The notes below the pieces were generated by a model that saw only the letters and a list, made by a program, of their open reading frames with translations, was not told the DNA's origin and ran no database searches. A DNA stretch of 64,000 nucleotides from contig OX344749.2 in NCBI GenBank assembly GCA_947034885.2, positions 4,665,501 through 4,729,500 on the forward strand, given 5' to 3'. Shown here in pieces: positions 58,801 to 64,000 of this stretch. Both the position numbers and the translations under genes were made by a program. Origin of the DNA: Thuidium tamariscinum. Taxonomy: Eukaryota > Streptophyta > Bryopsida > Hypnales > Thuidiaceae. The number at the start of each line of letters is the position of its first letter. Position 1 is the stretch's first letter.

Positions 58801-60582
58801 GTGGAGGATTGTAGGTGTGTGTGTATATGTCAAGAGATTGTCAAAAAATACATTTTTTTTGCATATTAGTCAAAAATGAAAATGATTTTTTTTCAACTTC
58901 AAATGTGTAGAATAAATTGAAGTAATCAAAGTAATGTATTTTAAGTAAAGAAAATATTTCAACCTTCTTATCTACGCAAATTGAAAGAATATAATGTTGA
59001 AGTAAGATTTTAATCTAAATTTTTTTTTTCCATTCATGCCAAATAAGGTTGACAAACTTTGGTCTCTTTAGTTTTATTTGATCACCACATCAAATTCACC
59101 ATAAACACCATTTTTTGGCAACATAGCAATTTTGGTTAGTCTACTAGGGATAGAGTTTTTATATTTTTTCTTTGAAATTTTCACAAAACATGTGTTCAAG
59201 GAGTATCTTTTAAGTGCAATACTATTCATAATTTCTGACTAAATGATCAAAAAGTTATTGTATAATATGTCACTTTCATCATACAATAGGCACCCTAGGC
59301 ACCCTAGGCAATTGATAAAACTTCTTTAATAATCTTTTTTATAAGAAATAAAAATTGTAACTAATTTTTTTAATTTATATATATCTTAAAAGCTTTGAAT
59401 CATTCAACTTTGATTAATGAGATGAAAGTTATGAGGAATTTTACTTTGTAGGTAGGTATGGTTTTCATAGACTTCATACCTAAGATGTATCATCTAAGAC
59501 ACGGGTTTCTTTTAGTGCAATAAATCCCAGAATCAATTTCTTTTTCCAAAATATTCACTAATAAATTAATTAATCTTCAAGAATATATACAAGACAATAT
59601 TTGCCTAATAACATTCTTTGCAATAAGTATTTTATTTGTCACATGAGTAAGATATCCTAGTAGTGTTCTTTGTGAGAGATATGTAAATTTCTCATGTGTG
59701 TGGTGTCCTAGTTGTATTCTTTGCAAAAAGAATATTTTATTTGTTACATAAATGTGGTGTTGCTATAATAGAGATTGCTTTTTCCATTTAGACTTGCTTT
59801 GAACAACTTAAGTGATATAAAGAAGATATGACAAAAAAGTTCTTTTCCTTATCTCTCCTAAAGTATCCTAAGAAGTTTATACAGTCAAAATTGCAAAGAA
59901 TTGTGATAAAACAATTAGTTAATATTCATGTAAATAAAATATTGGGCTTGGCAAAATTGCTACACTATTGCCCTCGGTACCACACCTAATTGCAACACTT
60001 CTTCAATGTTCTCCAAAACACAAAAAACAACTTTCAATGAGTACATACATGTTTCAGAACCATAACTTTTTGAAAGCAACCAATGAAAGATGAAGAGTTT
60101 GTTGAAGCAACCAATGCAAGTTGAGACATTTTCATGCTTCAAGGATGTCCATTCAAGGTAAGTCTAGTATTATGAATAAGCAACCACATGTTCTCAACTT
60201 TCAAACTAAAAATTGGTAAAATATTATTACAGTAGTAGAAAATTATAGAATCACATGGATTACATTTTTCAAGTGTACTAACAACCTCAACAAATCTTTT
60301 TGGTCATTCAAACTTTAAGGTAGTAAGACTAGAAAAAATGTTGCTTTCAATTGTTATTATCTCGTGTTGTTAGGAAATGCCCTCCTTGTTTGCATCAATT
60401 TGAATGCCTTGAGCTAGATGACACAAACTACAAAGTTGGACTAGTGACAAAATAAAGCTTGTAAAACTAGTTTATGAAATCTAAAGAAACCAAAATCAAA
60501 ATGTTGTAATAGTGTTATCAAGGTCTTTTCCAACTCCCGTTTGATTCTCCACTCAGTGCAAATACCAACGCCCAAGTCTGAA
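55858..60582. other. AT-rich spacer with repeat fragments
   Basis: No gene is supported. It contains a partial family G copy (56755-57171) and a partial family A copy (about 59107-59470, starting ACACCATTTTTTGGCAACAT). The block 56620-56752 is shared with 6400-6530. Confidence 0.4.
56755..57171 (-). repeat. Truncated family G copy
   Basis: It aligns in reverse with the left two-thirds of 38399-39037 and ends CCTTGGGCATTTAGGG. The right flank is ATGA rather than TTAA, and the other terminus is missing. The ORF at 57049-57276 lies mostly within this repeat and is therefore not a gene. Confidence 0.5.
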
Positions 60583-61219
60583 TCCCTAAATGCCCAAGGC
60601 CTGTTTTGAGCTTCTTGGAATTTGCTCTACATTGAACAAAAATATAACATTTTGATAAATTGTATCAATCTTTTTTTGAATTATAACTGTACAAATTCAA
60701 AGTAGACATGTTAGAGATGACTTAGGAAAAGAAAACACAACAAAATCATTTATGGATTGAAAGATTATAATGTTTGATCACAAGGGTGTAAAAACTATGA
60801 AAATCTTTGAGCTCTTTTTTTCATGCCAAATCTAAAAAATTGGTCACCAAAAAAATATAAGGTTGAAGGGCCTAACAAGCATAATCCCAATCAATCTATG
60901 GCTTCTCAAAATCTACTCTACAATTTTTTTAAATGAATGTTTAGTGTGATTTTTTCTCTAAGGTCTAGTGTGTTTGAGGCTCCTTTCCAAGAGTCCCTAA
61001 CACAATGGAATGTCAAGATTGCAATGGGTACCTTTGCACTAAATCTTGAATAGAAAAATTATAATCATTCATTTTCAAAATTGGATTATTGATGCTAAAA
61101 CTAGACTTCAAAAAGAATCTTCCAAAAATATAAATTACTAAAAATAGAAATTTGATAAGGTTTTATTTAACTTCAAAGTTTCTTCAACACCACTTTTGGG
61201 TGCCTTGGGCATCTAGGGG
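60583..61219 (+). mobile_element. TTAA-type MITE, family G copy 2
   Basis: 637 bp, with left end TCCCTAAATGCCCAAGGCC and right end reading inward CCCCTAGATGCCCAAGG. The flanks are TGAA on the left and TTAC on the right, each one substitution from TTAA. The interior is strongly similar to 38399-39037. Confidence 0.7.
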
Positions 61220-61605
61220 TTACGGTGGAAACACCCAAAAACGTCCAAATAAAGAATCCAACATAGTTGGAGGCATCTTTTCTAAAAAATGATATTTTTC
61301 TAGTATTAGTGAGTGAAAATCATGAATTTAAAAAAAAATTAAAATTTTCGGAATTAGTATGTAATTTCTATAAATTTTCAAAGTGTTGGCTTGTTAGACC
61401 ATTGGAACTGTCCTATAGGTGTACCCTATACTGAACTCTGTTGAAATTAGCTGTCAATGAATGAAAATTATACATGTGTTTTAAAACTGCATCAACAAAT
61501 TAGAATTAAACATTTGTTGGGCACTTTAATGAATGCTTATGGAGAGATTTAGTGATACTGTAGGGTCTAGGAATAGGTATAGGGACGGAAATGGGTGTTT
61601 CTCCC
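61220..61605. other. AT-rich spacer between two TTAA elements
   Basis: No coding or structured feature recognised in these roughly 385 bases. Confidence 0.4.
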
Positions 61606-61609
61606 TTAA

Positions 61610-63403
61610 CCTCTAATGGCCTAAGTCCATTTTTTTGTCAAAAACCACTCAAAACTGCCATTTCTGCTGCATTCATCCAAAAGAACGAAAAAAATATTTC
61701 TATAGAATCTAACGATAGGATCTTCTACTTTGTTTGTCTGAGATCATGTAATAAAAATTTCATGAAGTTTGATCGTATAGGTTGAAAGATATGAGCATTC
61801 AAAGTTGGAAAACATAGTTTTCTTAAACACTATCCTGCAATTTCAGATGACTTTGATTGCCATTTGTTGAATTTTCTTACACTATGCACTTTGAATTAAA
61901 AAAAAATTGTGTTTGAGAATTGAGTTGAAAGTCTAGGAAAAAAATTTCAAGAAAAAAATGCTTGATTTTCATTCTTTAAGAAAATATTAAACAGAGTTAG
62001 GTCAAAGATTGAAAGAAAAATTAAATCGTTAATCCCTAAAGGACCAAGCCTTGTTTTCTGCCCCAAAACACTAAAAATTGCCAATTCTATAGCAAAGAGT
62101 AAAAACAAATTTTAATTAATTTTTTTCCACATCTACCCATAGGATCTTATACCTTACTAGTCTAAGATAGTGTGGAAAAAATTTCAGAATTTTTGACCAC
62201 ACAGATTGCAAGATACTTGCATTTAAAGTGGGAAAAACAAGTTTTTCAGAACATTGTGGGACTGGATTTTTTGACTTTGAACATTTTTAACTTAAAAATT
62301 TTGCACTAAAGATTTTTGAGCTTTAATTATTTATAGTGCAAAATTGAGTTGAGAATCTAGGAAAAAAAATTCAAAAAAACTTAATTTTCATTCTTAAAAG
62401 AATTGTTAAGTAGAAGTAGGTACAAGATAGAAGGAAAATCTAAAATATTAATATCATTTAGATGGAATTAAAATGCACTAATTCTAATGGTGAGATTGTT
62501 TTAGCAAGTAAACTGAACCATGAAAAATTTGTTTTTTTGGAAAATTGCAAAAATTGCATCTAGAATGAATCCTACAAGTTATTTTTTTCAAGAATGTCCA
62601 TAACTTTCTCATAACAAATCAAAATAAAATGAATCAAAGCTTCCTAGAGATACAAAAATATAATCTATAAGAAAAAATAATTTAATTTTAAAAATTTCTT
62701 TGCTCCCCGAATTGCCCGTTGTCCCCTTTTGAGCTTATTTGGGCATAATTTTTGTTCCCGGGCACCGATTGAAAAAATAATAATATCCCTACGAAGATAT
62801 TCAATTTTTCTATCTCCAAAAAAAGCTTCAAAAAATTAGGACAAAAATTCAGCCAATAGGTACCTGCCCAAAATTGCATTTGTCCCCCAAAGGGACAATG
62901 GTCCTTTAGGGGTTCATAGCTCTAAGATGGAATTGAAATACAATAATTCCAACAGTGAGATTGTTCTAGCAAGAAAATTTAACCCTGTCAATCAATTTTT
63001 TTTGAAAAATTGTGAAAATTGCATTCAGAAATGAATCCTATAATTTCTTTTTTCAAAAACTGCCTGAAAACAAGATTGTTCATAACTTTCACATAACTAA
63101 TCCAAATGGAATGAATCAAAGCTTCACACATAAACAAAAATATAATCTATAAGATTAAGAAAATTTAATTTAATTTCAAGTTTTTGTGGACTTATTTTTT
63201 TGCCCGCCGAGTTAAAATTCTGACTTTTTGAGGTATAACTTTTGCTCCCGTGCATCAATTGAAATAAAAAATTATATTCCCACAAAGCTAATCAGTTTTC
63301 CTATATTATGAGAAAGTTTCAAAAATATTCATGAAAAATTGAGGTCTACGGAACCTGCCCAAACTCCAAATTGTCCCCCGAGGGGACAATGGGCTTTTAG
63401 GGG
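61610..63403 (-). mobile_element. TTAA-flanked MITE, family E, outer member of a nested pair
   Basis: The left end is CCTCTAATGGCCTAAGTCC and the right end reads inward CCCCTAAAAGCCCATTG, with TTAA at 61606-61609 and 63404-63407. Its total length is 1794 bp, because a second family member (62033-62912) sits inside. Without the insert and one 4-bp target it is 910 bp, against 909 bp for the solo copy at 46024. Confidence 0.75.
62033..62912 (-). mobile_element. TTAA-type MITE, family E, inner member of a nested pair
   Basis: 880 bp, with left end TCCCTAAAGGACCAAGCC and right end reading inward CCCCTAAAGGACCATTG. It is inserted at TTAA (62029-62032); the other target copy reads TTCA (62913-62916). 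Flanking words TCGTTAA.. and ..CATAGCTCTAAGATGG correspond to the unbroken GTTAATAACTCTAAGATGG in the reverse complement of 46024-46932. Confidence 0.75.
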
Positions 63404-63407
63404 TTAA

Positions 63408-64000
63408 GGTTGGTAAGAAAGGGAAACTGCCACACCAAAAAGGCTGACTGACCCCCCCTCCAATTTAAAATAACTTGAAATAGAGATCCTGCTATTTCAG
63501 GAGATTCATTTACGATGTTGGTCTGCCTGACAGTGTGACAGAAATATCTCTTGTGCATCTTGGCTCTACTTTTTTAGTAATATTACTATTTTCTTTGATA
63601 ATACAGAAACCCTAAAAAATAGTACTGTACAACGGGGACATTCAATACTGACCAGGTGTGAGTGAGTATGGAGAAGACGACCATGAGCAACACCTGCACT
63701 GCCTGGAGCAGATCACATTCAAAGCCAAATTTGAGACATCACACCGGACAAGTACTCTGACAATGTGATGTCATGGAAGTTTGCAAGAATTCACTCCAAC
63801 TTTCCAGACACACATTCTGAATCAAAACACATGGCTCCATGAAATCTCTGCAACAATCACAACTGGAATCCATGTGATAATATAAGTTAAGTGAGTGAAG
63901 AGTGAAAGAACAAAGTGGCCATGAAATATGTTAATGGCAAATAAGACACTGGCTTCACTAAGAGCATCCCCATGGCTGGGCCCTGGAAGAGGCCCGGCCA
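63408..64000. other. Low-copy sequence, possible MITE start at the edge
   Basis: Moderate GC and no ORF. The last 39 bases (AGAGCATCCCCATGGCTGGG onward) resemble the left terminus of a GAGCATC-type (hAT-like) MITE cut by the window end; compare 47147. Confidence 0.3.

Noticed and set aside
1..64000. tRNA or rRNA genes
   Set aside because: Short words such as GGTTCGACTC (about 17567) resemble a tRNA T-loop, but no cloverleaf could be built around them. No rRNA-like conserved blocks were seen.

Overview
The window is nuclear DNA from a land plant. The evidence is spliceosomal introns with GT..AG borders, a plant-type half-size ABCG transporter, a telo-box plus site II promoter in front of a ribosome-biogenesis gene, TTTAGGG telomere-type motifs, and CACTA and TA-flanked MITEs. 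Very AT-rich spacers, short introns and a VAT-1-like reductase would fit a bryophyte or other non-seed plant, but the species cannot be fixed from sequence alone. There are no operons, CRISPR arrays, rRNA genes or convincing tRNA genes.

Genes. (1) 1345-4722, minus: a nine-coding-exon VAT-1-like, zinc-independent quinone oxidoreductase. I could join its exons in frame into 351 codons. (2) 17898-18968, minus: an intronless ribosomal L1-domain nucleolar protein (RSL1D1/Utp30/Cic1 family, 356 aa). (3) 32180-34225, minus: an intronless 681-aa ABCG half transporter with every nucleotide-binding motif intact. (4) 15677-17149, minus: a decayed coding stretch of unknown identity. It has four stops in one frame and is split by a transposon whose removal restores the frame. 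(5) 22728-22967, plus: a possible small one-helix membrane protein, weakly supported. The genes sit in GC-richer, low-copy islands (about 1-6 kb, 16.7-19.2 kb, 22.3-25.7 kb, 31-37.7 kb) and do not appear functionally linked.

The rest is mostly small non-autonomous DNA transposons. The main theme is a group of 0.4-1.3 kb AT-rich elements whose ends read CCCCTAAAkGcCCAAGG. They are flanked by TTAA on both sides in at least seven cases: 12.99-13.93, 15.98-16.71, 38.40-39.04, 39.44-40.76, 46.02-46.93, 53.75-55.85 and 61.61-63.40 kb. TTAA duplication with CCC-type termini is the piggyBac signature, which is unusual for a plant. Several are nested, and removing the inner copies restores the lengths of uninterrupted relatives.

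Other elements include a 267-273 bp TA-flanked MITE family with TIR AGGTGGGTACACCC (five copies); a 1.39-kb foldback element built from ~176-bp tandem units, whose pre-insertion site survives in a related repeat; two CACTA-end hairpins with 3-bp duplications; a long-TIR element at 21.9-26.1 kb enclosing gene-like sequence; and several other foldbacks. No transposase for any family is recognisable here.
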